64,000 nt of DNA from Alphaproteobacteria bacterium (GTDB lineage: Bacteria; Pseudomonadota; Alphaproteobacteria; Rhizobiales; Devosiaceae). Of the stretch, positions 1 through 8,619 are shown piece by piece. Within the stretch, counting starts at the first letter, position 1, and every line of letters starts with the position of its first letter. A program made the translations under genes and the position numbers. The stretch spans positions 50,324 through 114,323 of the forward strand of contig JAHJWO010000004.1 of NCBI GenBank assembly GCA_018828145.1, in the 5' to 3' direction. The notes under the pieces were generated by a model. That model was not told the DNA's origin and made no database searches. It saw nothing but the letters and a program-made list of their open reading frames with translations.

Positions 1-1077
1 CAGGCCAAGCCGGCTGGCCAGGGCCAGGGCGGCGGTGACGCCCGGCACGACCGTGACGGCAATGCCATGCTGTTCCAGCATCTCGATCTCCTCGCCGGCG
101 CGGCCGAAGATCATCGGGTCGCCGGACTTGAGACGCACCACATGCTTGCCCTGGCGGGCCAGGGTCAGCATCATCTCGTTGATGTCTTCCTGGCGGCAGC
201 TTTCGCGCGCGGCGCGCTTGCCGACCAACATGCGCTTGGCCTCGCGGCGGGCCAGCTCGAGCACTTCTGCGGAGACGAGGTCGTCGAACAGGATGACGTC
301 GGCGGATTGCAGCGCGCGCACCGCCTTGATGGTGAGCAGGTCTGCATCCCCCGGTCCGGCGCCAACCAGCGTGACACGACCCACCGCGGGCGCCGCTTTG
401 ATCGCGTCGATATCTTCATCCATCGCCGTCGGCGCGCTGTCGCCGAAAGCGCGGTCGACCAGGCGCTCCCAGAAGGCGCGGCGCTGCGGGCCGGCTTCGA
501 GGCGTTCCATGACAGTGGCGCGTACCTGTTGGGCGAGCTGGGCCCAGGCGCTCAGCGTGCTCGGCAGCAGCGTCTCGATGCGGCGGCGCACGGCCTGGCC
601 GAGAATGGGCGCCGCACCGGCCGTCGAAATGCCGACCACGACGGGGGAGCGGTTGACGATGGTGCCGAACTGGAACTGGCAGAATTCCGGGCGGTCGATC
701 ACATTATAAGGCACACTGGCGTCGCGCGCCGCGGCGATGAAAGCCAAGGCGTCGGCATCGTCCTCGATATCGGCGACGGCCAGCGTCGCGCCGGACAGGT
801 CGGACGGCGCCCAGTGGCGGTCGACGAGGCTGATCGTGCCGGCGGCCGCCCCGGTCTCGGCCAGGGCGATGAGGTCGTCGCACCATTCGGCAATAGGCGC
901 CAGCACCTGGACATGCGCGCCGGCCGCAGCGAGCAGCTCGATCTTCCAGGTGGCAGGTTCCGACCCGCCAATGGCGACGACGCGCTTGCCTACCAGGTCA
1001 AAGAAGACCGGCAGGACGGCGAGCGGGGCGACCCGGTCGGGACGCGTGCTATTCGGCTGCCTGGAGACGACTTGCAT
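1..1077 (-). CDS. cysG: Siroheme synthase CysG, 3' end outside the window
   Basis: Makes siroheme, the cofactor of assimilatory nitrite and sulfite reductases. The N-terminal part carries the precorrin-2 dehydrogenase/ferrochelatase domain, starting with a Rossmann strand (LVGKRVVAIGG at about residues 27-37). After a short linker comes the uroporphyrinogen-III C-methyltransferase domain, recognised by VTLVGAGPGDADLLT, the VVRLKSGDPMIFGRAGEE segment and VPGVTAALA. About 359 residues are present of a family length near 470, so the C-terminus lies beyond position 1. The chosen ATG at 1077 sits inside the end of nasA (29-bp overlap), which implies translational coupling as the last visible gene of the nitrate operon. 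Family assignment is firm; the start could be a little further in. Confidence 0.93.
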   Translation of the reverse strand, partial: MQVVSRQPNSTRPDRVAPLAVLPVFFDLVGKRVVAIGGSEPATWKIELLAAAGAHVQVLAPIAEWCDDLIALAETGAAAGTISLVDRHWAPSDLSGATLAVADIEDDADALAFIAAARDASVPYNVIDRPEFCQFQFGTIVNRSPVVVGISTAGAAPILGQAVRRRIETLLPSTLSAWAQLAQQVRATVMERLEAGPQRRAFWERLVDRAFGDSAPTAMDEDIDAIKAAPAVGRVTLVGAGPGDADLLTIKAVRALQSADVILFDDLVSAEVLELARREAKRMLVGKRAARESCRQEDINEMMLTLARQGKHVVRLKSGDPMIFGRAGEEIEMLEQHGIAVTVVPGVTAALALASRLGL

Positions 1078-3688
1078 CGATGATCCCCCTGATTTCGGCG
1101 CGGCAGGAGCCGCAATTGGTACCGGCCCTGGTGCAGGCGCCGACGGCTTCGACTGTGCTGCAGCCCTGCTGGGTGACAGCGGCAGTGATGGTGTTGATGC
1201 CCACTGAAAAGCACGAGCAGATAATGGCGCCGCTATCGGGCATGTCGGCTCCCGGCCGGCCGGCCAGGACTGCCGAGGCGCCGAGATTATCGGCCACGAG
1301 CAGGTCCGTCGCCCATTGCCGAGACACCAGCACCGGATCGGGCGCCGTATAGAGCGCGACGACCAGCCGACCCTTTTCGATGACGGCAAAGTTGCGCCGG
1401 CCTGAGCGGGCGTCGAGCACGGATTCGACAATTGTAGTCCCGGAGAGGCCGAACGCGGCCCTGAGCCATTCCGACCAGTCGACGGGTTCCTCGAACCAGC
1501 CGAGTTCTCCCCGCGTGCCCCCGATGGCTTCGGCAATGGCCCAGTAGCCCGCATCGAGCACGGGGCGACCGGCGGAGACGAAGAAGCCGTAAATCCGGGT
1601 ATGCACCGGTTCGGCATGCACCTCGGCCATCTTGAGCGCGGGCTGGGCGGAGAACGGGTCGACCTTGGCGGTGACCAGCGCATCGATGCGGCCATTGGAG
1701 GCGAACTGGTCGGTCCAGTGCATGGGCACGAACAGGTGGCCGCGCCGCTGGCGATCGGTGACCAGGGCCCGCACCACGGCGCTGCCATGCCGGTTGCTGA
1801 GCCGCACGAGGCTGGCGCGCCGGATGTTGAGCGCCCCGGCATCGGCCGGATGAATCTCCACGAATGGCTCGGCGTAATGCGCCGAGAGGCGCGCGGTTTT
1901 GCCGGTACGCGTCATCGTGTGCCAATGGTCGCGCACGCGGCCGGTATTGAGGATGAAGGATCCCGGGGCCGGCGCAAAGGGCGGCGGCGGCAGGACCGGC
2001 ACGAAGCGCGCCTTGCCGTCACTGGTGAAGAAGACGCCATCGCCGAACATGCGGGCGGCGGGCCTGTGGCGCACCGGCCATTGCGTCGGCGGCAGGTTGC
2101 CATAGTCAGCACCGGCAAGGCCGGACAGATCGAAGTCGCGCGCGCCATCATTCTCGAAGGCGGACAGGGCTACATGCTCGGCAAAGATCTGCGCGGGGCT
2201 GCGATAGCTGAAGGCCTGCTCAAAGCCCATGCGACTGGCAACTTCCTTGATGATCCACCAGTCGGGGCGGACTTCGCCGGGCAGGGCGAGGAAGGGGCGC
2301 TGGCGCGATATGCGGCGTTCCGAATTGGTGACCGTGCCGTCCTTCTCGCCCCAGCCGGCGGCGGGCAGGCGCACATGTGCCGTCACGCCGGTATCGGTCC
2401 GTGCCGACATGTCCGAGACAACCACGAAGGGGCAGGCGGCGAGCGCCGCGCGCACCGCATCGGCTTCCGGCATGGAGTCGACTGGGTTGGTCGCCATGAT
2501 CCAGACGGCCTTGATTTCGCCGCGCGCCATGGCCGCAAACAGGTCGACGGCCTTGAGGCCAGGCCTGCTGGCGACCCGGTCGCTGCCCCAGAAGCGCCCG
2601 ACCCGATCGATGGCTTCAGGGGTGAAATCCATGTGGGCGGCAAGCATATTGGCCAAGCCGCCCACCTCCCGGCCGCCCATGGCATTGGGCTGGCCGGTGA
2701 CGGAGAAGGGGCCCATGCCCGGCCGGCCGATACGGCCGGTGAGCAGATGGCAGTTGATGATGGCATTGACCTTGTCGGTGCCCGATGCCGACTGGTTTAC
2801 GCCCTGCGAATACACCGTGACCGTTTTCTCGGTTGCGGCGAACCAGTCGTAAAAGAGCGCAACCGACTTCTCGGAGAGACCGGTAGCGCTGGCGACGCGG
2901 GCGACGGACCAGTCTTCCGCGACTAGCAGGGTCGCGTCGAGCCCACTGGTATGCGCGGCGACGAAGTCCGGTGCGGTGACGCCATTGTCTGCGAGATGAG
3001 CCAGCAGCCCGACGAAGAGGGCGCTGTCCCCATCGGACTGCACGGCCAGGTGCAGGTCGGCGATGTCGGCGGTGACGGTCCGGCGCGGGTCGATGAGCAC
3101 GACGCGCATGTTCGGACGCTCGGCCTTGGCATTGACGATGCGCTGGTAGAGCACCGGATGGCACCAGCCCAGATTGGAGCCGACCAGCACCACGAGGTCG
3201 GCGAGCTCCAGGTCCTCGTAATTGCCCGGCACCGTATCGGAGCCGAAAGCGCGCCTGTGGCCGGCCACGGAGGAGGCCATGCAGAGGCGCGAATTGGTGT
3301 CCATATTGCCCGAGCCGATAAAGCCCTTCATCAGCTTGTTGGCGACGTAATAGTCCTCGGTGAGCAACTGCCCGGAGCCATAGATGGCAACGGAATCGGG
3401 CCCGAACTCGGCGATGGTCTGCGTGAAGGTGTTCGCAACCCGCTCGAGCGCTTCGTCCCAAGTGACTCTGGCGCCATCGATTTCCGGATAAAGCAGACGA
3501 CCATCGAGCGACAGGGTTTCCCCCAGGGCCGACCCCTTCGAGCACAGGCGCCCGAAATTGGCCGGATGGTCCGGATCGCCGGCAATCGCCACCGATCCAT
3601 CGGCTTGCGGCGTCGCAAGCACGCCGCAGCCCACCCCGCAATAGGGGCAGGTGGTGCGAACGGCCGTGCTGGCAAGCGGCTGGTTCAT
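1049..3688 (-). CDS. nasA: Assimilatory nitrate reductase catalytic subunit
   Basis: Cytoplasmic molybdenum bis-MGD enzyme reducing nitrate to nitrite. The 879-residue protein starts with a [4Fe-4S] site (Cys14, Cys17, Cys21, Cys49), followed by the large molybdopterin-binding body (SRLCMASSVAGH, GSNLGWCHPV, TGRIGRPGMGPFS) and the molydopterin dinucleotide-binding domain (LNTGRVRDHWHTMTRTG). The last ~60 residues form a BFD-like [2Fe-2S] module (ICSCF with a later CGSC), as in NasA enzymes that take electrons through a C-terminal iron-sulfur domain. The ATG overlaps the nirD stop by four bases and the gene end overlaps cysG, so the three are one operon. Length and all motifs are intact. Confidence 0.95.
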   Translation of the reverse strand: MNQPLASTAVRTTCPYCGVGCGVLATPQADGSVAIAGDPDHPANFGRLCSKGSALGETLSLDGRLLYPEIDGARVTWDEALERVANTFTQTIAEFGPDSVAIYGSGQLLTEDYYVANKLMKGFIGSGNMDTNSRLCMASSVAGHRRAFGSDTVPGNYEDLELADLVVLVGSNLGWCHPVLYQRIVNAKAERPNMRVVLIDPRRTVTADIADLHLAVQSDGDSALFVGLLAHLADNGVTAPDFVAAHTSGLDATLLVAEDWSVARVASATGLSEKSVALFYDWFAATEKTVTVYSQGVNQSASGTDKVNAIINCHLLTGRIGRPGMGPFSVTGQPNAMGGREVGGLANMLAAHMDFTPEAIDRVGRFWGSDRVASRPGLKAVDLFAAMARGEIKAVWIMATNPVDSMPEADAVRAALAACPFVVVSDMSARTDTGVTAHVRLPAAGWGEKDGTVTNSERRISRQRPFLALPGEVRPDWWIIKEVASRMGFEQAFSYRSPAQIFAEHVALSAFENDGARDFDLSGLAGADYGNLPPTQWPVRHRPAARMFGDGVFFTSDGKARFVPVLPPPPFAPAPGSFILNTGRVRDHWHTMTRTGKTARLSAHYAEPFVEIHPADAGALNIRRASLVRLSNRHGSAVVRALVTDRQRRGHLFVPMHWTDQFASNGRIDALVTAKVDPFSAQPALKMAEVHAEPVHTRIYGFFVSAGRPVLDAGYWAIAEAIGGTRGELGWFEEPVDWSEWLRAAFGLSGTTIVESVLDARSGRRNFAVIEKGRLVVALYTAPDPVLVSRQWATDLLVADNLGASAVLAGRPGADMPDSGAIICSCFSVGINTITAAVTQQGCSTVEAVGACTRAGTNCGSCRAEIRGIIDASRLQAAE

Positions 3689-4020
3689 TCGGCCGCCGCC
3701 ATGCTGGACACTTGGTAGGCCATGAAGATGCGGCCGTCGACGACCTCGGTCGGGAAGGTCTTGACCTGCCCCTCGTCGGCGCCGAGCGCCTGGCCCGTCG
3801 CCAGGTCAAACACCCAGTTGTGCAGCGGGCAGGTCACCGAGGCGCCATGCACAATGCCCTCGGCCAGCGGCCCGGCCTTGTGTGGGCAGCGGTTCTCGAT
3901 GGCAAAGATCTGGTCTTCCTGCGTCCGGAAGACCGCGATCTTGCCCGTCGGTGTGTTGACGCAGCGCGCGCCCCGGCGCGGGATGGCGTCAACCGTACCG
4001 ATGTCGATCCAGCCGTCCAC
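3685..4020 (-). CDS. nirD: Nitrite reductase small subunit NirD
   Basis: Rieske-type small subunit of NADH-dependent siroheme nitrite reductase, 111 residues. The 2Fe-2S ligands are visible as Cys45-x-His47 (CPH) and Cys64-x2-His67 (CPLH). Translation appears to start at a GTG whose first base is the last base of the upstream transporter ATPase stop codon; no better start exists because the reading frame of nrtC occupies the region before it. In most proteobacterial nas operons nirB, the large catalytic subunit, lies just before nirD. Here nrtC abuts nirD directly, so the small subunit is present without its partner in this window. Its function therefore depends on a nirB elsewhere in the genome. 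Confidence 0.9.
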   Translation of the reverse strand: MDGWIDIGTVDAIPRRGARCVNTPTGKIAVFRTQEDQIFAIENRCPHKAGPLAEGIVHGASVTCPLHNWVFDLATGQALGADEGQVKTFPTEVVDGRIFMAYQVSSMAAAE

Positions 4021-4811
4021 TACGCGGCCTCAACGAAGCGGTGGCGTTCGTAGAGGAACTTGAGCACGGCTTCACGGCACTTGAGATAGGTGCGGTCGGC
4101 AGCCAGGTCGAGCCGCTGGCGGGGGCGCTCCAGCGGCACGTCGAGGATTTCGCCGATGCGGGCGGAGGGACCATTAGTCATCATGACGATCCGGTCGCTC
4201 AGCAGCACCGCTTCGTCCACGTCATGGGTGATCATGATCATGGTGTTGCCGAGCTTTTTCTGGATGTCCATGACGGCGTCCTGCAGATGTGCGCGGGTCA
4301 GGGCGTCCAGCGCACCGAAGGGCTCGTCGAGCAGCAGGATCTTGGGCTGCATGGCCAGTGCCCGGGCAATCCCGACGCGCTGCTTCATGCCGCCGGAAAT
4401 CTCCGTCGGGCGCTTGTCCTTGGCATGGCTCATCTGGACCAGGTCAAGGTTCTGCATGATCCATTCGTGGCGCTGCGCGCCGGTCTTGCTGCGGCCGAAC
4501 ACCTTGGCCACGGCCAGGTTGACGTTCTCATAGACGGTGAGCCAGGGCAGCAGGGAGTGGTTCTGGAACACCACGGCACGTTCCGGGCCGGGGCCGTTGA
4601 CCTCGTTGCCCTCGAGCATGATGCCGCCCGACGAGACCTCGGTGAGGCCCGCAATCAGGTTCAGCAAGGTGGACTTGCCGCAGCCCGAATGGCCGATGAT
4701 GGAGATCACCTCGCCCCGGGCGATATCGATGCTGATCCCCTTGAGGACTTCCGAGCGAACGCCGCCGCGGTCGAAATGCTTGTCGACGTTGTCGATGCGA
4801 AGATAGGTCAT
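4020..4811 (-). CDS. nrtC: Nitrate ABC transporter ATP-binding protein
   Basis: ATPase of the NrtABC/NasFED nitrate-nitrite importer, 263 residues, cytoplasmic face of the inner membrane. Walker A (GHSGCGKST), the ABC signature (EISGGMKQRVGIARAL), Walker B (ILLLDEPFGALD) and the H-loop (ITHDVDE) are all present. The ATG at 4811 is chosen because homology starts there (TYLRIDNVDKHF) and it lies 11 bp after the permease stop. It is a single-domain ATPase without the NrtA-like C-terminal extension of cyanobacterial NrtC, so it is equivalent to NasD/NrtD. Its stop codon shares a base with the nirD start. Confidence 0.94.
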   Translation of the reverse strand: MTYLRIDNVDKHFDRGGVRSEVLKGISIDIARGEVISIIGHSGCGKSTLLNLIAGLTEVSSGGIMLEGNEVNGPGPERAVVFQNHSLLPWLTVYENVNLAVAKVFGRSKTGAQRHEWIMQNLDLVQMSHAKDKRPTEISGGMKQRVGIARALAMQPKILLLDEPFGALDALTRAHLQDAVMDIQKKLGNTMIMITHDVDEAVLLSDRIVMMTNGPSARIGEILDVPLERPRQRLDLAADRTYLKCREAVLKFLYERHRFVEAA

Positions 4812-4822
4812 GGCTGGGTTCC

Positions 4823-5716
4823 TCAGTTCGCGGACGTGCCGCGGGTAACGAAGGCGCCGATGGCCGCTACCAGACGGTCGAGGATGAACCCCACCACCCC
4901 GATATAGGCCAGCGCGACGATGATGTCGGAGAGGCGCGAGCTGTTCCACGCATCCCAGATGAAGAAGCCGATACCGACGCCGCCGGTCAGCATTTCTGCC
5001 GCGACGATGGCCAGCCAGGACAGGCCCACACCGATGCGCAGGCCCGTGAAGATGTAGGGGGCGGCAGCCGGGATCATAATCTTGAAGAAGAACTCGAACT
5101 GGTTGAGGCGCAGGATCAGGGCGACATTGCGATAATCCTGCGGGATGTTGCGCACGCCCACGGCGGTGTTGATCAGCACCGGCCATACGGAGGTGATGAA
5201 GATCACGAAGATGGCCGAGGGCCCCGAATCCATGAAGGCGGCCAGCGACAGCGGCAGCCAGGCCAGGGGGGGCACGGTGCGCAGGATCTGGAAGATCGGG
5301 TCCAGCCCGCGCATGGCCCAGATCGACTGGCCGATGACGGCGCCGACGGTCACGCCAACCAGCGCCGCGATACCGAAGCCAATGGCCACGCGCTGCAGCG
5401 AGGTCAGCACGCGCAGTCCAAGGCCGATATCGCCCTGACCATAATCAAAGAACGGGCTGTAGATCAGCTCGGCGGCATCGGTCCAGACCCGGCTCGGCGC
5501 AGGCAGGGATGCGCCGGGCGTGGAGCACAGGATTTCCCAGATGATCAGCGCCAGGGCGATAACCACCAGCGGCGGAATGACATTGGCAGCGATCTGGCCC
5601 AGCGTCTTCTGCCAGGAGCGCGGACGCGAGGCAGGCTTGGGTAAGGCGAATACCGCGGCATTGGCGGTGGCCGCAGGCGCTGTCGGGGTGACGAGGCGCT
5701 GGACGGTGGCGGTCAT
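4823..5716 (-). CDS. nrtB: Nitrate ABC transporter permease
   Basis: Inner-membrane permease of the nitrate importer, 297 residues, of the NrtB/SsuC/TauC type. An N-terminal cytoplasmic stretch of about 35 residues is followed by a first membrane helix (VIPPLVVIALALIIWEIL) and the binding-protein-dependent transport inner-membrane domain, including the EAA-like loop near LRTVPPLAWLPLSLAAF. The ATG at 5716 is preceded by an AAAGGA ribosome-binding site at suitable spacing; a longer frame from 5770 has no supporting site. It sits 63 bp after nrtA and 11 bp before nrtC in the same transcription unit. Confidence 0.93.
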   Translation of the reverse strand: MTATVQRLVTPTAPAATANAAVFALPKPASRPRSWQKTLGQIAANVIPPLVVIALALIIWEILCSTPGASLPAPSRVWTDAAELIYSPFFDYGQGDIGLGLRVLTSLQRVAIGFGIAALVGVTVGAVIGQSIWAMRGLDPIFQILRTVPPLAWLPLSLAAFMDSGPSAIFVIFITSVWPVLINTAVGVRNIPQDYRNVALILRLNQFEFFFKIMIPAAAPYIFTGLRIGVGLSWLAIVAAEMLTGGVGIGFFIWDAWNSSRLSDIIVALAYIGVVGFILDRLVAAIGAFVTRGTSAN

Positions 5717-5779
5717 GGTCAGTGTCCTTTCGGGGCAGGCCGGAAAGGGTGCGGGGGAGAGGCCCCGCACCGCGTTGGG

Positions 5780-7069
5780 TCAGACCATCGCCTTGATGGC
5801 GAGGCTGTCGAGATAGGCGGAGGGATTGGCCGGATCGAACACCTTGCCATCAAAGAAGGTCTCGACACCGCGCGACGTGCCTTCAGGAATGTCCGCCGCC
5901 GCAATACCGAGCGCCGCAGCCGCGCCGCGCCAGATGTCTTCGCGGTTGACCATGTCGACCGCTGCGGTGATGTCGGTCGTGCCCGGCAGATAGCCCCAGC
6001 GGATATTCTCGGTGAGGAACCAGGCATCGTGGCTCTTGAAGGGGTAGGACGCGTAATCCTTCCAGAACTTCATCTCGAGTCCGGTGGCGGTGGCGACGCG
6101 GCCATTGCCGTAGTTGATATCGCCCTTGAGCCGGCCGGCAACATCGACCGGCGGCACATTGAACCAGCTGCGCTTGCCCAGAATGGTGGACATTTCGTCC
6201 TTGTTTTCCATTCCGTCGCACCACTGCTGGGCTTCCATGACGGCCATCAGGATGGCTTGCGTGGCGACCGGATTGGCGTCGATGAAGTCGGTGCGCAGGC
6301 CAAGCGCCTTTTCGGGGTGGTGCTTCCAGAGCTCCCCCGTAGTCGTCGCGGTGAAGCCGATGCCCTGGTTGACGAGCTGCTCGTTCCAGGGCTCGCCCAC
6401 GCAGAAGGCGTCCATCGTGCCCACCTTCATGTTCGCCACCATCTGTGGCGGCGGCACGGTGATGACGGAAACGTCGGCATTGGGGTCGATACCGCCGGCA
6501 GCCAGCCAATAGCGGATCCACAGGTCATGCGTACCGCCAGGGAAGGTCATGGCGATGTTGACTTCCTTGCCGGCTGCCTTGCGCTCGGCGAACACCGCCT
6601 TGAGAGGCGAGCTGTCCAGCTCGACACCGACATCCTTGTATTCCTGCGCCACCGAAATGCCCTGGCTGTCATAGTTCAGGCGGGCCACGATCGACATCGG
6701 CACCGGAGTGCCGCCGGTAACGGTGCCCAGGCTCATCAGATAGGGCATGGGTGTAAGGATATGCGCGCCGTCGATGCCGTTGGCAGCGCCGCCGAGTACG
6801 AGATTGTCACGCGTTGCGCCCCATGAGGCTTGCTTGAGCACCTCCACGTCAGGCACGCCATGCTTGGCAAAGAGCCCCTTCTCGAGGGCGATGATCAATG
6901 GTGCTGCGTCGGTGAGCGCGATGAAGCCCAGCTTGGCACCGGTCACTTCCGGACCCGCCCCCTGTGCGAAGGCCCCCGACGGGAACAGGGACCGCGCTGC
7001 GATCAGCGTCGCTGCGGTTGCCGTGGCCCCCTTGAGAAATCCGCGCCGGGTGGTCGTATTCTTCGTCAT
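5780..7069 (-). CDS. nrtA: Nitrate ABC transporter substrate-binding protein
   Basis: Periplasmic nitrate/nitrite-binding protein, 429 residues, NrtA/NasF family. The N-terminus carries a twin-arginine signal (TTRRGFLKGA followed by a hydrophobic run ending near AFAQ). The mature part shows family landmarks such as QASWGATRDNLVLGG, TFPGGTHDLWIRYWLAAGG and FCVGEPWNEQ. The start at 7069 is chosen because GGAGAA lies six bases upstream and the twin-arginine motif follows directly; the alternative ATG at 7081 lacks a ribosome-binding site. It is the first gene of the operon and is preceded by a 155-nt predicted leader with a regulated terminator. Confidence 0.94.
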   Translation of the reverse strand: MTKNTTTRRGFLKGATATAATLIAARSLFPSGAFAQGAGPEVTGAKLGFIALTDAAPLIIALEKGLFAKHGVPDVEVLKQASWGATRDNLVLGGAANGIDGAHILTPMPYLMSLGTVTGGTPVPMSIVARLNYDSQGISVAQEYKDVGVELDSSPLKAVFAERKAAGKEVNIAMTFPGGTHDLWIRYWLAAGGIDPNADVSVITVPPPQMVANMKVGTMDAFCVGEPWNEQLVNQGIGFTATTTGELWKHHPEKALGLRTDFIDANPVATQAILMAVMEAQQWCDGMENKDEMSTILGKRSWFNVPPVDVAGRLKGDINYGNGRVATATGLEMKFWKDYASYPFKSHDAWFLTENIRWGYLPGTTDITAAVDMVNREDIWRGAAAALGIAAADIPEGTSRGVETFFDGKVFDPANPSAYLDSLAIKAMV

Positions 7070-7094
7070 GTAGTTCTCCATCTGCACCGATCGG

Positions 7095-7163
7095 AAAAAC
7101 AAAAAAGCTGCCAACAGAGCATCGCATCCGGTTTGCACCGCATGCGTACTTGTTGGCAGCTTT
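7095..7163 (-). terminator. Intrinsic terminator in the nrtA leader (attenuator)
   Basis: On the minus strand, AAAGCTGCCAACA (7163-7151) pairs perfectly over 13 bp with TGTTGGCAGCTTT (7116-7104). The run TTTTTTGTTTTT (7106-7095) begins in the last bases of the second arm and continues past it. An inner imperfect stem occupies the loop. The element ends 25 bases before the nrtA start, so it would stop transcription before the operon. Its 5' arm begins inside the second hexaloop hairpin of the upstream motif, which makes terminator and antiterminator mutually exclusive. Confidence 0.88.
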
Positions 7164-7191
7164 GCCTGGGTGACGCCCATCGTTGGACATC
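7155..7191 (-). promoter_or_regulatory. Tandem hexaloop RNA motif, likely NasT (ANTAR) target
   Basis: Read on the minus strand, the first hairpin has a 7-bp stem (7191-7185 with 7178-7172, two G-U pairs) closing the hexaloop AACGAT. After a 5-nt linker, a second short stem GGC/GCC (7166-7164 with 7157-7155) closes AAAGCT. Both loops have A at position 1 and G at position 4, the signature described for ANTAR-protein RNA targets. The second hairpin shares bases with the 5' arm of the terminator. Together with a NasT gene 1.5 kb upstream this supports nitrate-responsive antitermination. Structures were drawn by eye, without energy calculation. Confidence 0.8.
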
Positions 7192-7234
7192 GACTTGAAG
7201 AGCGTCTTGGGAGGAGCCCGTTCGCAAACAACAT

Positions 7235-7250
7235 TGCACGAAGCGTGCCA
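7235..7250 (-). promoter_or_regulatory. Sigma-54 promoter of the nrtA operon
   Basis: The minus strand reads TTGGCACGCTTCGTGCA, which matches the sigma-54 consensus TGGCACG-N4-TTGCA with one change and the exact GG-N10-GC spacing (GG at 7249-7248, GC at 7237-7236). Transcription would begin near 7224 and give a leader of about 155 nt. A TGCACC half-site (plus strand 7348-7353), about 100 bp upstream, resembles half of an NtrC operator but lacks a clear second half. The promoter also contains a GCACG/CGTGC inverted repeat, so a chance palindrome remains possible. Confidence 0.65.
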
Positions 7251-7400
7251 AGTCGTCGGTGCGACGGTTTTCTTAATGCAGGCAACGGTTTGGTGGATTG
7301 AGAGCGGGATGTGAAAATCGCCCTGTGAAACCAGAACCGACCAAATCTGCACCAAACTGCCTATTTTGCGATCATCCGGGCCGGCGTGCCCAAGATTGAA

Positions 7401-8609
7401 TCAGGGCTGCCGCTGGCTCGCGATATAGGCGTCGAGCGCGTCGGGGTCATAGACCCGGCCGTCGAAGAACAGGTCGGGGCCCATTGTCAGGCTGCCGTCG
7501 TGCGCGGCGATCGGACCGGCAGTTTGGCGTGTGCCGTCGGTCTTGTAGTCGGAGGCGGGTACCGCGGCGCCCAGGGGGGCGAGGGCCATGCGATAGAGAT
7601 CGGAGCGGAAGCAGGCTGCGGCAATCTCGGCATGGGCGGGGCTGGCCGATACTTCGCCCCAGCGCACCATCTGGGAATAGTACCACAGGGCATGGCTCTT
7701 CCATGGGAAGTTGGCCGCGCTGGCATGCGGAATGAAATAGTCAGGCACGTGACGCACCGTGCCGCCGCCGATATCGAGCATGCCCGTCAGGGCGCGCGCG
7801 ACGATCGCCTCGTCCGCATTCAGATAGGCCGGTGCGGCCATGATCCGTGCGGCTTCCGCATGATTGGCCGGATCGGCACACCAGATGCCCGCCAGGTAGA
7901 TGGCGCGAACCATGGCCGATACCAGTTCTGGGTTCTCCTCGGCCCACGTCGCGCGCATGCCGATGACCTTGTCCGGGCTGGATTGCCAGATCGAGGCCTT
8001 GACGGTCGCAATCTGGGCGCCCTTGGTTGCCACGCCAATGCTGTTCCAGGGCTCGCCTACGCAATAGCCGTCAATGCCGCCTGCGCCGAGCGCGTCAGGC
8101 AGCAGGGGTGGTGGCAGCACGACAATCTCTATGTCGCGATCCGGCATGATGCCGCTCGCCGCAAGCCAGTAGCGCAGCTCGTAGTTGTGCGACGAGGTCT
8201 GGTGCACGACGCCAAAGCGCAGCTTGCGCCCGGCGGCGACAACCCTGGCCAGTGCCGCGCCGGCCGGGCCGGCGGCAAGGTCGCCCGGTGCGCCCTGATC
8301 CGCCATGGCCGTCCAGAGGTCGGCGCTCACGGTGATGGCGTTGTTGCCCAGCCCCAATACCACCGGCGCGATCATCGGGGTCGCAATCGGGGTGAGGCCC
8401 AGGCTGGCCGCCAGCGGCATCGGCGCCAGCATCTGGGCAATGTCGAAATGGCCGATGGCCGCACGGTCGCGGATATTGGCCCAGCTGGTCTCACGTACCA
8501 GGTGCAGGTCCAGCCCCTGCGCCTCGGCAATGCCCTTCTCGCGCGCCAGCACCAGCAGCACGCTGTCGAGCAGGGGCAGGAATCCGGCGGTGAGGTGGGC
8601 GGTGGGCAT
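7401..8609 (-). CDS. nasS: Nitrate sensor NasS (NrtA-like, cytoplasmic)
   Basis: A 402-residue paralogue of the nitrate-binding protein NrtA without any signal peptide, as expected for NasS, the cytoplasmic nitrate/nitrite sensor that holds NasT inactive until ligand binds. Shared landmarks with NrtA include ETSWANIRDRAA, AQMLAPMPLAASLG, YELRYWLAASGI and YCVGEPWNSIG. The start at 8609 gives MPTAHLTAGFLPLLDS, matching the first strand of the binding domain. It follows nasT with a 10-bp gap, so the two form a sensor/effector pair. An alternative reading as a CmpA/SsuA-like binding protein is unlikely given the missing signal and the partner gene. Confidence 0.9.
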   Translation of the reverse strand: MPTAHLTAGFLPLLDSVLLVLAREKGIAEAQGLDLHLVRETSWANIRDRAAIGHFDIAQMLAPMPLAASLGLTPIATPMIAPVVLGLGNNAITVSADLWTAMADQGAPGDLAAGPAGAALARVVAAGRKLRFGVVHQTSSHNYELRYWLAASGIMPDRDIEIVVLPPPLLPDALGAGGIDGYCVGEPWNSIGVATKGAQIATVKASIWQSSPDKVIGMRATWAEENPELVSAMVRAIYLAGIWCADPANHAEAARIMAAPAYLNADEAIVARALTGMLDIGGGTVRHVPDYFIPHASAANFPWKSHALWYYSQMVRWGEVSASPAHAEIAAACFRSDLYRMALAPLGAAVPASDYKTDGTRQTAGPIAAHDGSLTMGPDLFFDGRVYDPDALDAYIASQRQP

Positions 8610-8619
8610 GGCGATTTTC

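Noticed and set aside
1601..2926. Long plus-strand open frame of 441 codons inside nasA
   Set aside because: It is antisense to a gene with complete motifs. High GC content leaves few stops, and the protein is rich in His, Gly and Arg with no recognisable domain.
7079..7285. Longer NrtA protein starting at 7081 or 7285
   Set aside because: The longer forms would place the twin-arginine motif away from the N-terminus and run through the terminator hairpin. The ATG at 7069 has a proper ribosome-binding site.
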